NCBI RefSeq assembly: GCF_000199675.1
Contig: NC_014960.1
Coordinates: 2,232,001-2,296,000 of the forward strand
Direction of reading: 5' to 3'
Length of the DNA: 64,000 bases
Source of the DNA: Anaerolinea thermophila UNI-1
Lineage (GTDB): Bacteria; Chloroflexota; Anaerolineae; Anaerolineales; Anaerolineaceae
Shown: in pieces, positions 7,907-15,944 of the stretch
How the letters are laid out: each line of letters opens with the position of its first letter
How positions within the stretch are numbered: position 1 is the stretch's first letter
Translations under genes and position numbers: made by a program
Notes under the pieces: model-generated
Databases searched by the model: none
Told to the model about the DNA's origin: nothing
The model's input: only the letters and a program-made list of their open reading frames with translations

Positions 7907-8881
7907 GTGATTATCGTTCAATCTCCACTTCGTATCAGTTTCTTTGGGGGCGGCACGGATTTCCCTGACTATTACCTGCAGGAAGAAGGTTGTGTTCTTT
8001 CTACAGCCATTGATAAGTACATCTTTGTGGTCATCAAACAACGCTATGACGATAAATTACGCATCGGGTATACCCGCACCGAAATGGTTGATCAGGTTGA
8101 TGAAATTCAACACGAACTGATTCGCGAAGCCCTGAAACTGACCGGGATTAAGAAAGGGGTTGAAATCACCACCATGGGAGATATCCCTGCCGGGTCGGGA
8201 TTGGGGTCATCCAGTGCCGTGACTGTTGGGGCGCTTCATGCCATGTACACCTTCCTGAATGAAAACGTCCCTGCCAGCCGCCTTGCCAGAGAAGCCTGTG
8301 AAATCGAGATTGAGCGCCTTAAGAAACCCATTGGCGTCCAGGATCAATATATTTCGGCCTTTGGTGGACTCCGTTTCATCGAGTTCAAACGAGACGGCTC
8401 TATCCACGTCCACCCGGTGGTTTTAGAGCCGGCACTCAAACGTCGTTTGAACGAGAGTTTACTCATCTTTTTCACCGGTGTGACCCGCCAGGCGGATTCC
8501 ATCTTGAGCGAGCAACAACAAAACATTCAACAACGCCTGACAATTTTGCGCGAAATGAAGGACATGGCAAAAACGGCACATCAAGAACTTCTTCGCGGAA
8601 ACGTTGATGTGCTTGGAAATCTTTTACACGAAAGCTGGCTGTTGAAGAAACAATTAGCCAGCGGCATCAGCAATGGGATGATTGAAGAGGCATACCAAGC
8701 CGCCCGTTCAGCAGGAGCATTGGGCGGGAAAATTGCCGGTGCTGGAGGAGGCGGATTCCTTTTGCTCTACTGCCCTTATGAGAAAAGGGAAGCCGTGCGC
8801 AAAGCACTGAGCAACATGAAGGAACTGCCTTTTCAACTTGAACCGGATGGCAGTAAAGTGATTTTCAATTACCGTCGTTAA
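7907..8881 (+). CDS. hddA: GHMP kinase, HddA-like D-glycero-alpha-D-manno-heptose 7-phosphate kinase
   Basis: This 324-residue cytoplasmic kinase carries the GHMP motifs: S-F-F-G-G-G-T-D-F near residue 12, the ATP loop P-A-G-S-G-L-G-S-S-S-A near 97-107, and G-A-G-G-G-G-F near the C-terminus. The overall pattern is that of HddA, which makes heptose 1,7-bisphosphate on the route to GDP-D-glycero-alpha-D-manno-heptose. Related sugar kinases (for example fucose kinases) share the fold, so substrate assignment is inferred. Support comes from the convergent neighbour, a GmhB-type bisphosphate phosphatase, which would be the next enzyme. Start is GTG with gagagg upstream. The two stop codons overlap. 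Confidence 0.8.
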   Translation: MIIVQSPLRISFFGGGTDFPDYYLQEEGCVLSTAIDKYIFVVIKQRYDDKLRIGYTRTEMVDQVDEIQHELIREALKLTGIKKGVEITTMGDIPAGSGLGSSSAVTVGALHAMYTFLNENVPASRLAREACEIEIERLKKPIGVQDQYISAFGGLRFIEFKRDGSIHVHPVVLEPALKRRLNESLLIFFTGVTRQADSILSEQQQNIQQRLTILREMKDMAKTAHQELLRGNVDVLGNLLHESWLLKKQLASGISNGMIEEAYQAARSAGALGGKIAGAGGGGFLLLYCPYEKREAVRKALSNMKELPFQLEPDGSKVIFNYRR

Positions 8882-9438
8882 GAACAAGACACCTGGGAAC
8901 AAATATGAATCAACGCTTCTGCCAGAGTATCGAATGTGTGGAAAGGAGGCAAATCAGCCACTTGAGGCAATCGGGATTGATGCGTTCCTCTGCCGGTGCG
9001 CACCAGAATGGCCTCGCGAACCCCAGCCGCCCATCCCGCCTGAAGGTCACTCAAGGCATCCCCTACCATGAAAGAATGCGACAAATTCAAATTCATGGCA
9101 CTGGCGGCTTGCAACAGCAATCCTGGTTTAGGTTTTCGGCAGGAACAGTTCTCTTCCGGGGAGTGGGGGCAAATCCACGTGCCATCAATGCGTCCCCCTG
9201 CTGCCTGCACATGCTCAACCACACGCCGGTTAATCTCCAAAGCCGTTTCCAGGGTGATCAATCCGCGCCCCACCGCAGACTGATTGGTAACCAGTACGAT
9301 TCGAAATGGAGAGTTGCAAATGTTTCGCAACGCCTCCAGGGCTTCAGGGATAAACGCCACATCCTCCCAGCCCAGAACGTATTGGTCGCGGTTTTCGATA
9401 ATCACCCCATCACGGTCAAGAAAAATTGCCGCGTTCAT
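8878..9438 (-). CDS. gmhB: GmhB-like heptose 1,7-bisphosphate phosphatase (HAD family)
   Basis: The product is 186 residues from the ATG at 9438, or 188 from an in-frame GTG at 9444. HAD motif I is F-L-D-R-D-G-V, motif II V-T-N-Q-S-A-V-G-R-G, and motif IV G-D-A-L-S-D. Between them C-P-H followed by E-E-N-C-S-C is the zinc-binding Cys-x-His/Cys-x-Cys element characteristic of GmhB-type enzymes, followed by R-K-P-K-P-G. GmhB removes one phosphate from heptose bisphosphate. It lies on the opposite strand to the rest of the locus and its stop overlaps that of hddA, yet the pair belongs to one pathway. GmhA and the guanylyltransferase HddC are not in the window. Confidence 0.85.
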   Translation of the reverse strand: MNAAIFLDRDGVIIENRDQYVLGWEDVAFIPEALEALRNICNSPFRIVLVTNQSAVGRGLITLETALEINRRVVEHVQAAGGRIDGTWICPHSPEENCSCRKPKPGLLLQAASAMNLNLSHSFMVGDALSDLQAGWAAGVREAILVRTGRGTHQSRLPQVADLPPFHTFDTLAEALIHICSQVSCS

Positions 9439-9499
9439 GCCCACACTGTAGCATAAAAGAACACAACTGACAAGATAACGTCGGGGCTCTCAAAACAAA

Positions 9500-9619
9500 G
9501 GGAAAGCCATTCCCGGAAAGGAAAGACTTTCCCCCAGCGTCATAACAAGAAACGTGGTTCGACAAAAAGAATGTCGAAAGGGCGGAGCACGCCCGGAGTA
9601 AGTCTTTATCGTGAAAGAC
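9500..9619 (+). ncRNA. Array of tandem hairpins in the leader of the adenylation gene
   Basis: The 188 bases between gmhB and the next gene contain consecutive perfect inverted repeats: GGGAA/TTCCC (9500-9504, 9510-9514), GGAAAG/CTTTCC (9515-9520, 9527-9532), TTCGACA/TGTCGAA (9558-9564, 9572-9578), GGGCG/CGCCC (9580-9584, 9590-9594) and GTCTTT/AAAGAC (9602-9607, 9614-9619). The first two can be replaced by GGGAAAG/CTTTCCC (9500-9506 with 9527-9533). The last hairpin ends seven bases before the ATG at 9627, where a normally spaced ribosome site is missing. This looks like a structured 5' leader controlling translation or RNA stability. I do not recognise a family. No clear promoter was seen. 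Confidence 0.5.
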
Positions 9620-9626
9620 AAAGGGT

Positions 9627-11171
9627 ATGTTAGTTCACCAGTATCTTGAGAGAAGCGCAAATCGGTTTCCGGAAAAAACAGCCCTGATTTGTGGTTCTCA
9701 AAGACTCACTTATTCAGAGATAAACGATAAAGCCAACCGAATTGCTAATTCTTTGATTTCTTCAGGCTTTCGCCGGGGAGACCGCGCAATTCTTCACCTC
9801 CCCAACACAGCCGAAACCGTTATCACCATCTTTGGTGTTCTGAAAGCAGGTGGGGTTTTCAGTGTGCTTCACCCTTCAACTCCACTGGAAAAAGTTGCAT
9901 ATATCCTCCAGGAAACCGAAGCCAAAGCGCTTTTCGCCGGTTCCAAACCCAGCGATCTCCCAACTTTTCCGCTGGACAAATATCGCCCTCCAATCTTGAT
10001 TCAAGTGCCTTCCCAGACTACCCCCAATTTTGAACTTGAAGGTTGGCACAGATTCCATGATCTGCTCGGTTTCGCCCCCCACCCTCGCCATATCCCCTGC
10101 ATTGACCTTGACCTCGCTACCATTATCTACACCTCGGGCAGTACTGGAGAGCCCAAAGGGGTCATGTCGGACCATAGCAACGTAGATTTCGCCACCGATT
10201 CGATCATCTCTTATCTGGAAAATACTCCGGAAGACATTGTCATCAATTTTTTACCTCTTTCCTTCGATTACGGTCTATACCAATTGCTTATGGTATTCAA
10301 ATTTGGGGGCACTCTGGTCCTGGAGAAAAATTTTGCTTTCCCCGCTGTAATTCTGGAAAAAATTCAGAGAGAACGAGTTACGGGATTCCCCGGCGTCCCT
10401 ACTATTTATGCCACCTTACTGCAAATGGATTTAAGTCCTTATGACCTTTCCAGCATTCGCTATATGACAAACACCGCCGCAGCATTATCGGTAAAACATA
10501 TCCAGCAAATTCAACAGAGGTTCCCATGGGTCAGATTTTACTCAATGTACGAGCTTACCGAGACAAAGCGCACCCTTTACCTCCCCCCAGAGCAGTTGAG
10601 CATCCGCCCCCAATCGGTAGGCATTCCCATTCCAGGTACCGAAGTTTGGATCGAAGATGACAGTGGACATCGCTTGCCCCCTGGAGAGGTAGGAGAGTTG
10701 GTAGTTCGCGGACGTCATGTCATGCGTGGGTACTGGGCAGAGGCGCAAGCCACCGCTGAGCGTTTTCGGCCAGGACCCTTACCTAACGAACGAGTCTGCT
10801 ATACCGGCGACCTTTTTACCTGCGACGAAGAAGGGTATTTCTACTTTATTGCTCGGAAAGACGATGTTATCAAAAGTGGCGGGGAAAAGGTTGCCCCTCT
10901 GGAAATTGAAAGGGTCATTTCTCAGATTCCAGAAGTGTGTGAGGTTGCCGCAATCGGCGTGCCCGACCCCATCTTAGGAGAGGCAATCGAGGTGTACATT
11001 GTCTCTCAAAGCCCTCACTTAACGCGGAATGACGTCATCCAGTATTGTATTGCGCATCTTGAGTCCTTCAAAGTCCCCAGAGAAGTTCATTTAGTAACAA
11101 ATTTGCCCAAAACAGACAGTGGAAAGATCAACAAGAAGGTACTTAAGGAAAGTACACCTTCAACTATCTAA
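9627..11171 (+). CDS. AMP-forming acyl/aminoacyl adenylating enzyme (ANL superfamily)
   Basis: This 514-residue cytoplasmic enzyme has the complete ANL motif set: T-S-G-S-T-G-E-P-K-G (about residue 169-178), S-M-Y-E-L-T-E, Y-T-G-D-L, K-D-D-V-I-K-S-G-G-E-K-V, and the catalytic Lys in D-S-G-K-I-N-K-K near residue 500. Such enzymes activate a carboxylic acid as its adenylate and load it on CoA or on a carrier protein. A stand-alone acyl carrier protein follows after about 40 bases, so loading of that carrier is likely. The substrate cannot be read from the sequence. The only purine-rich site (aaaggg) ends one base before the ATG, and a hairpin array precedes it. Confidence 0.88.
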   Translation: MLVHQYLERSANRFPEKTALICGSQRLTYSEINDKANRIANSLISSGFRRGDRAILHLPNTAETVITIFGVLKAGGVFSVLHPSTPLEKVAYILQETEAKALFAGSKPSDLPTFPLDKYRPPILIQVPSQTTPNFELEGWHRFHDLLGFAPHPRHIPCIDLDLATIIYTSGSTGEPKGVMSDHSNVDFATDSIISYLENTPEDIVINFLPLSFDYGLYQLLMVFKFGGTLVLEKNFAFPAVILEKIQRERVTGFPGVPTIYATLLQMDLSPYDLSSIRYMTNTAAALSVKHIQQIQQRFPWVRFYSMYELTETKRTLYLPPEQLSIRPQSVGIPIPGTEVWIEDDSGHRLPPGEVGELVVRGRHVMRGYWAEAQATAERFRPGPLPNERVCYTGDLFTCDEEGYFYFIARKDDVIKSGGEKVAPLEIERVISQIPEVCEVAAIGVPDPILGEAIEVYIVSQSPHLTRNDVIQYCIAHLESFKVPREVHLVTNLPKTDSGKINKKVLKESTPSTI

Positions 11172-11213
11172 ATTTCTTGTTCCTAAACTCAAATTACATT
11201 TCAGGAGGCCCTC

Positions 11214-11477
11214 ATGAATTCAATAGAAGATCTTATTCGAACATACATCGCTCAAAACATTCTGTTTTCCTCTAATGGATTTCCCTATCCAGATGATGCT
11301 TCGTTTCTGGAAAACGGCATTGTGGACTCGATGAATGTGCTTGAAATTGTGATGTTTGTCGAGGAAAAATTCGGCATCAAAGTCGAGGACGCAGAAATCA
11401 TTCCAGAAAATTTTGACTCCGTCACGCAGTTGGCGTCTTATATCCGTAAGAAACAAACCCTGATGCTTAACCAATAG
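11214..11477 (+). CDS. Acyl carrier protein
   Basis: An 87-residue, acidic four-helix carrier protein. The phosphopantetheine attachment site is Ser39 in N-G-I-V-D-S-M-N-V, a variant of the usual D-S-L/M motif. E-E-K-F-G-I-K-V follows in helix II and III. AGGAGG lies six bases before the ATG. It lies between two adenylating enzymes and is presumably their shared carrier. It is not likely the fatty-acid synthesis ACP, because that gene normally sits with fab genes. Confidence 0.92.
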   Translation: MNSIEDLIRTYIAQNILFSSNGFPYPDDASFLENGIVDSMNVLEIVMFVEEKFGIKVEDAEIIPENFDSVTQLASYIRKKQTLMLNQ

Positions 11478-11495
11478 GTACAACCAGAGGCAAAA

Positions 11496-12986
11496 ATGAA
11501 CACTGCTGATTATCTGTTACAAAATGGGAAAGATGACGCCATAGCCCTGATTTCTCCCAATCATCAGTATACATATGGCGAAGTTCATACAGGAAGCGCA
11601 CGTATCCTCGGAGCGTTACGGCGATGTGACGTGCAGGTGGGAGATCGGGTTGCCATTCTGGGCTCAAATTCCTTATTCTGGGTATGTTCCTACCTGGCGA
11701 TTTTGAAACAGGGCGCTATTGCTGTTCCCCTCGCCACCACTCATACCCCTGAGGAAATACAACGTTTCATTGAATTTACGGGATGTCGAGTTATCCTTTC
11801 GGAACAACGGTTATACCCAAAATTCCTGGCTTCGTTGAATGGGCGTATCGGTACCCTATTTGAAGATGTTCTTCATCATGATGAATCCTCTCCTGTTTGG
11901 GATGAACCTGATCCTGATTTTGACCTGGATCAAGATGCTGCGCTGATGTCCACATCAGGTACTACTGCACGTCCCCGAGCCGTGCGGGTCACTCACCGAA
12001 ATATTCAGGCGAACACCAATTCGATCATTGCCTATCTGGAACTGGACTCTTCAGAACGGATGATGGCAGTTCTTCCGTTCTACTATTGCTTTGGAACTTC
12101 GCTGCTCCACACCCACTTGCGCGTGGGGGCCTCTCTGGTTTTCGGCGGGACTTTCACCTATCCGGAAACTGTTCTGGATCTCATGGAAGCCACCCAATGT
12201 ACCGGGTTTGCTGGTGTACCTTCGATTTATCAGACTCTTCTGAGGAATTCCAGTTTTCCCAAACGTTCCTGGACACACCTGCGTAAACTTCAGCAAGCCG
12301 GCGGAAAATTACAGAACATCTTGATTGAAGAACTGGTGCATGCTGTACCTCACGCAAAAGTTTTTGTCATGTATGGACAGACAGAAGCCACAGCACGGTT
12401 ATCTTACTTGCCTCCCGAATTATTACCCCAAAAAATTGGTTCTATTGGAAAAGGAATTCCAGGGGTGACATTAAGTGTATTGAACGAGGAAGGAGAACCT
12501 GTAAAGCCTAATGAAGTGGGAGAAATTTACGCGAGAGGAGAAAATATCTGTCCAGGGTACTGGAATGACCCGGAAGCGACCGCCGAAAAATTTATCAATG
12601 GTGAGTTGAAAACTGGTGATTTAGCCACCATAGATGAAGACGGTTTCATTTACGTAGTAGATCGAAAAGCCGATTTTATCAAGACTTATGGTTACCGGGT
12701 TTCAAGTCAGCAGGTAGAAGCCGCATTAATTGAAATCCCTGAACTGGTGGCTGCTGCCGTCATCGGTGAACCCGACATCGTTCGCGGAGAAGCCATCGTT
12801 GCCTTTGTCGTACTGCGAGATGGCGCCGTTTTAACAGAAAAAGATATTCTAGCCCACTGCGCCAAGCGATTACCACATTACATGGTGCCCAAAGAGGTTT
12901 TCTTTGTTCCTGCCCTGCCCGTTAATGCACACGGAAAAGTGGTAAAGACAGAGTTGCGCAAGCAAGTTATTCAAAGAGGCTCTTAA
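11496..12986 (+). CDS. Second AMP-forming adenylating enzyme, with altered P-loop
   Basis: This 496-residue ANL-family enzyme is a diverged relative of the gene at 9627. It has M-S-T-S-G-T-T-A-R-P-R-A (about residues 151-162), M-Y-G-Q-T-E-A-T, K-T-G-D-L-A, D-R-K-A-D-F-I-K-T-Y-G-Y-R-V and H-G-K-V-V-K-T near 478, so the C-terminal catalytic Lys is present. The P-loop, however, has Arg where nearly all ANL enzymes have Lys (T-G-x-P-K-G becomes T-A-R-P-R-A). It may still be active, with Arg replacing the charge, or have a changed role. It probably acts with the adjacent acyl carrier protein and the amidotransferases behind it. Confidence 0.85.
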   Translation: MNTADYLLQNGKDDAIALISPNHQYTYGEVHTGSARILGALRRCDVQVGDRVAILGSNSLFWVCSYLAILKQGAIAVPLATTHTPEEIQRFIEFTGCRVILSEQRLYPKFLASLNGRIGTLFEDVLHHDESSPVWDEPDPDFDLDQDAALMSTSGTTARPRAVRVTHRNIQANTNSIIAYLELDSSERMMAVLPFYYCFGTSLLHTHLRVGASLVFGGTFTYPETVLDLMEATQCTGFAGVPSIYQTLLRNSSFPKRSWTHLRKLQQAGGKLQNILIEELVHAVPHAKVFVMYGQTEATARLSYLPPELLPQKIGSIGKGIPGVTLSVLNEEGEPVKPNEVGEIYARGENICPGYWNDPEATAEKFINGELKTGDLATIDEDGFIYVVDRKADFIKTYGYRVSSQQVEAALIEIPELVAAAVIGEPDIVRGEAIVAFVVLRDGAVLTEKDILAHCAKRLPHYMVPKEVFFVPALPVNAHGKVVKTELRKQVIQRGS

Positions 12987-12989
12987 TCC

Positions 12990-14972
12990 ATGTGTGGTAT
13001 TGCCGGGATCATATCAAAAGAACGCCAAACCTCCGTCCAGCAGGAAGACCTGCTAGGGATGGTCTCCATGCTTCGACATCGAGGACCGGACGAGTTTGGC
13101 TTGTATCTGAACGGTCCGGTAGGCCTGGGGAGCGCTCGTTTGAGCATTATTGACCTGAGTGGAGGACAACAACCAATCTCAAACGAAGACCAGACTCTGT
13201 GGATTGTGTACAACGGAGAGATCTTCAATTATCCCGAGTTGCGGGCGCGTTTACAAGCCTTAGGACATACTTTCACCACACGTACCGATACAGAGGTCAT
13301 CCTTCATCTCTATGAGGAATATGGGGTGGATTGTCTGAAACACCTTAATGGGCAATTTGCTCTCGCCATTTGGGATGAAAACAAACAACGGCTGTTTTTA
13401 GCAAGAGATCGATTGGGTATTCGACCTTTGTATTACACTCAAGCACCCCTCGGCTTTTTGTTTGGTTCAGAAATCAAAAGTATCCTGGCATACCCGGGTA
13501 TCCGTGCAGAAATCAATCGGGAGGCTCTCATACAAACGTTTGTGTTCTGGAGTGTACAATCTCCCCTCTCGACTTTTTCGAATATCTTCCAAATTCCACC
13601 AGGTCATTTCTTAACTTACCAGAATGAAAAAATCGAATTGCACCCCTACTGGCAACTGGATTTTTCGAACGGTCTTGAGCCATCATTCTCTCTTCGCGCA
13701 GGATTGGAAGAGTTAAAACGTCTACTCCTCGATGCAACTCTGATTCGCTTGCGGGCAGACGTGCCCGTTGGAGCGTATTTGTCTGGTGGACTGGACTCTT
13801 CTCTCACCACCGCTCTGATTCAGAAATATTCCCAAAGCCGTTTGGAAACCTTCTCCATCGCTTTTTCTGATGCAGAGTACGATGAAAGTGCTTTTCAACA
13901 AAAAATGGCAGATACTCTGGGAACTCGTCATCACATGGTACACACCACCTATGAGGATATTGGAAGGACTTTTCCGGAGGTCATCTGGCATACAGAAACT
14001 CCTATCCTGCGGACTGCCCCCGTGCCTATGTATCTGCTTTCCAACCTTGTACATCAACACGGTTTCAAGGTGGTGATGACTGGAGAAGGAGCCGATGAAC
14101 TGTTTGGCGGATATGACATCTTCAAAGAAATGCTCATTCGACGATTCTGGGCACGAGATCCAGAATCCAAGTTGCGTCCTCGTTTACTGGACACGCTCTA
14201 CCCGGAAATTGCTGGCCTTTCGGACTCGGCAAGGAACTTCTTCACTGCATTCTTTAAGATGGATTTGCTTTCTACCTCCTCACCTTTTTATTCCCATATG
14301 ATTCGCTGGAAAAATGGCATCAGGCTTCTGCGATTTCTTCAACCACAACCCAACACTTCATGGGAAGAGTTAGCCCAGAGCCTGCCAATTCCTGAGCATT
14401 TCAGGTCCTGGAATGCACTTTCCCAGGCACAATATCTGGAAATCATTACCTTCCTCTCCTCGTACTTGCTTTCCTCACAGGGAGATCGAGTTGCCATGGC
14501 ACACTCTGTGGAAGGAAGATTTCCTTTCCTGGATTATCGGGTGGTGGAATTTGCCAGTAAGTTACCTTCAAATTGGAAACTGTATGGGCTCACTGAGAAA
14601 TGGATTTTGAGACAAATTGCCCGAGAACTCCTGCCTGAAGAAATCTGGAAGCGAAGAAAAAAGCCTTACCGCGCTCCCATCCATAAAAGTTTTTTCCATT
14701 CTCATCCTCCCGAGTACATCGCAGAGGTCATCTCTCCCGACTACCTGGAAGAAACCAGTTTGTTCAATCCATTGGCAGTCCATCAGTTATTCCAAAAGGC
14801 TCTTCATGGTGCTTTTCTCAGTGAATTGGAAGACATGGCTATTGCAGGAATCCTGTCCACCCAACTCGTATACAGACAATTTGTTCAGAATTTTCCCTGC
14901 CCCAAAAGCGACAGCACGTTATCCATCCCATTAAAAATTGTGCGAAGAAACTCAGAAGGGACTCACTTATGA
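12990..14972 (+). CDS. Asparagine-synthetase (glutamine-hydrolysing)-like amidotransferase
   Basis: A 660-residue AsnB-type protein. The N-terminal Ntn glutaminase begins M-C-G-I-A-G-I with catalytic Cys2 and continues M-L-R-H-R-G-P-D-E, S-I-I-D-L-S-G-G-Q-Q-P and Y-N-G-E-I-F-N-Y. The synthetase half has the PP-loop Y-L-S-G-G-L-D-S-S (about 263-271) and T-G-E-G-A-D-E-L-F-G-G. Ammonia from glutamine is passed to an adenylated carboxylate. In surface-polysaccharide and exosortase-associated loci such paralogues amidate carboxyl groups of sugars or attached acyl groups rather than making free asparagine. That reading is favoured here by the adenylation/ACP neighbours. Its stop overlaps the start of the next gene (ATGA). 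Confidence 0.9.
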   Translation: MCGIAGIISKERQTSVQQEDLLGMVSMLRHRGPDEFGLYLNGPVGLGSARLSIIDLSGGQQPISNEDQTLWIVYNGEIFNYPELRARLQALGHTFTTRTDTEVILHLYEEYGVDCLKHLNGQFALAIWDENKQRLFLARDRLGIRPLYYTQAPLGFLFGSEIKSILAYPGIRAEINREALIQTFVFWSVQSPLSTFSNIFQIPPGHFLTYQNEKIELHPYWQLDFSNGLEPSFSLRAGLEELKRLLLDATLIRLRADVPVGAYLSGGLDSSLTTALIQKYSQSRLETFSIAFSDAEYDESAFQQKMADTLGTRHHMVHTTYEDIGRTFPEVIWHTETPILRTAPVPMYLLSNLVHQHGFKVVMTGEGADELFGGYDIFKEMLIRRFWARDPESKLRPRLLDTLYPEIAGLSDSARNFFTAFFKMDLLSTSSPFYSHMIRWKNGIRLLRFLQPQPNTSWEELAQSLPIPEHFRSWNALSQAQYLEIITFLSSYLLSSQGDRVAMAHSVEGRFPFLDYRVVEFASKLPSNWKLYGLTEKWILRQIARELLPEEIWKRRKKPYRAPIHKSFFHSHPPEYIAEVISPDYLEETSLFNPLAVHQLFQKALHGAFLSELEDMAIAGILSTQLVYRQFVQNFPCPKSDSTLSIPLKIVRRNSEGTHL

Positions 14973-15940
14973 ACCAAGTATTTACCCGTCAGGCACTGGA
15001 ACTTGATGCTCAACAAGAAGTTGAAAGAATCACCCGGTTTTTGAGAGAAGAAGTTCTTCACCGGTTGCGTAAGCAAGGCGCAGTCGTTGGAATTTCAGGC
15101 GGGATTGACTCTTCGGTGGTTTTAGCTCTTGCAGTGCATGCATTTGGCGCCCAGCGCGTGGTAGGCATTCTCTTACCGGAGAAAGAATCCAGCCCTGAGA
15201 GTGCAGAACTAGCTCATCTTCTTGCGGAACAATATGGTGTGCAAACTGTCACCGAAGATATTTCTTCTGCGCTGGAAGGATTTGGTTGTTACCGTCGCAG
15301 AGATGAGGCTGTGCGGAGAGTTTTCCCGGAGTTTGAACCCTCCTGGAAATCAAAAATTGTTCTACCTGGCAATCTGCTGGAAGAAGACCGTCTGAATATC
15401 TTTTCACTCACCGTGATTAAGCCCGATGGAACTGAATTGAACCGACGTTTACCCCTGCAAGAATATGCTCAAATCGTTGCCGCCTCCAATTTTAAACAAA
15501 GAACCCGCATGGCAATGCTTTATTACCACGCAGAACTGCGGAATTACGCTGTGATTGGAACACCCAATAAAAATGAACATGATTTAGGGTTTTTCGTCAA
15601 GTATGGAGATGGGGGCGCCGATGTCAATCCCATTGCGCATCTCTACAAAACCCAGGTTTATCAATTGGCTCGTTACCTCGAGATTCCCAAAGCTATTCAA
15701 GAGCGCACTCCCACCACCGACACCTACCCGGCTGGCAGCACCCAGGAAGAATTTTTCTATCGCATTCCTTTTCACTTGCTCGATTTAATCTGGCTGGGAT
15801 ATGAAAAACAAATCCCCACAAAAGAAATTGCAGAAGCCGCCGAATTGACCGAAGAACAGGTGCAACGCGTTATCGCCGATATTGAAAGAAAGAAACGCGC
15901 CACCCAGTACCTACGTGCTCATCCTGTCCATCTTGAGTAG
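14969..15940 (+). CDS. NadE-like NH3-dependent synthetase (NAD synthase family), probable pathway paralogue
   Basis: The 323-residue protein has the adenine-nucleotide alpha-hydrolase PP-loop G-I-S-G-G-I-D-S-S (residues 42-50) and the NadE block F-V-K-Y-G-D-G-G-A-D-V-N-P with L-Y-K-T-Q-V-Y. NAD synthases adenylate the carboxylate of nicotinate adenine dinucleotide and amidate it. Here the usual G-T-G-N-K-S-E and P-S-A-x-L segments are replaced by G-T-P-N-K-N-E-H-D and P-T-T-D-T-Y-P-A-G, and the gene is translationally coupled to an AsnB-like gene inside a glycan locus. I therefore suspect a specialised amidotransferase or a locus-borne paralogue. True NAD synthase activity cannot be excluded. 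Confidence 0.8.
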   Translation: MNQVFTRQALELDAQQEVERITRFLREEVLHRLRKQGAVVGISGGIDSSVVLALAVHAFGAQRVVGILLPEKESSPESAELAHLLAEQYGVQTVTEDISSALEGFGCYRRRDEAVRRVFPEFEPSWKSKIVLPGNLLEEDRLNIFSLTVIKPDGTELNRRLPLQEYAQIVAASNFKQRTRMAMLYYHAELRNYAVIGTPNKNEHDLGFFVKYGDGGADVNPIAHLYKTQVYQLARYLEIPKAIQERTPTTDTYPAGSTQEEFFYRIPFHLLDLIWLGYEKQIPTKEIAEAAELTEEQVQRVIADIERKKRATQYLRAHPVHLE

Positions 15941-15944
15941 AAAA

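Noticed and set aside
15584..15788. Short open frames on both strands inside the NadE-like gene
   Set aside because: Shadows of the real coding frame without start signals.
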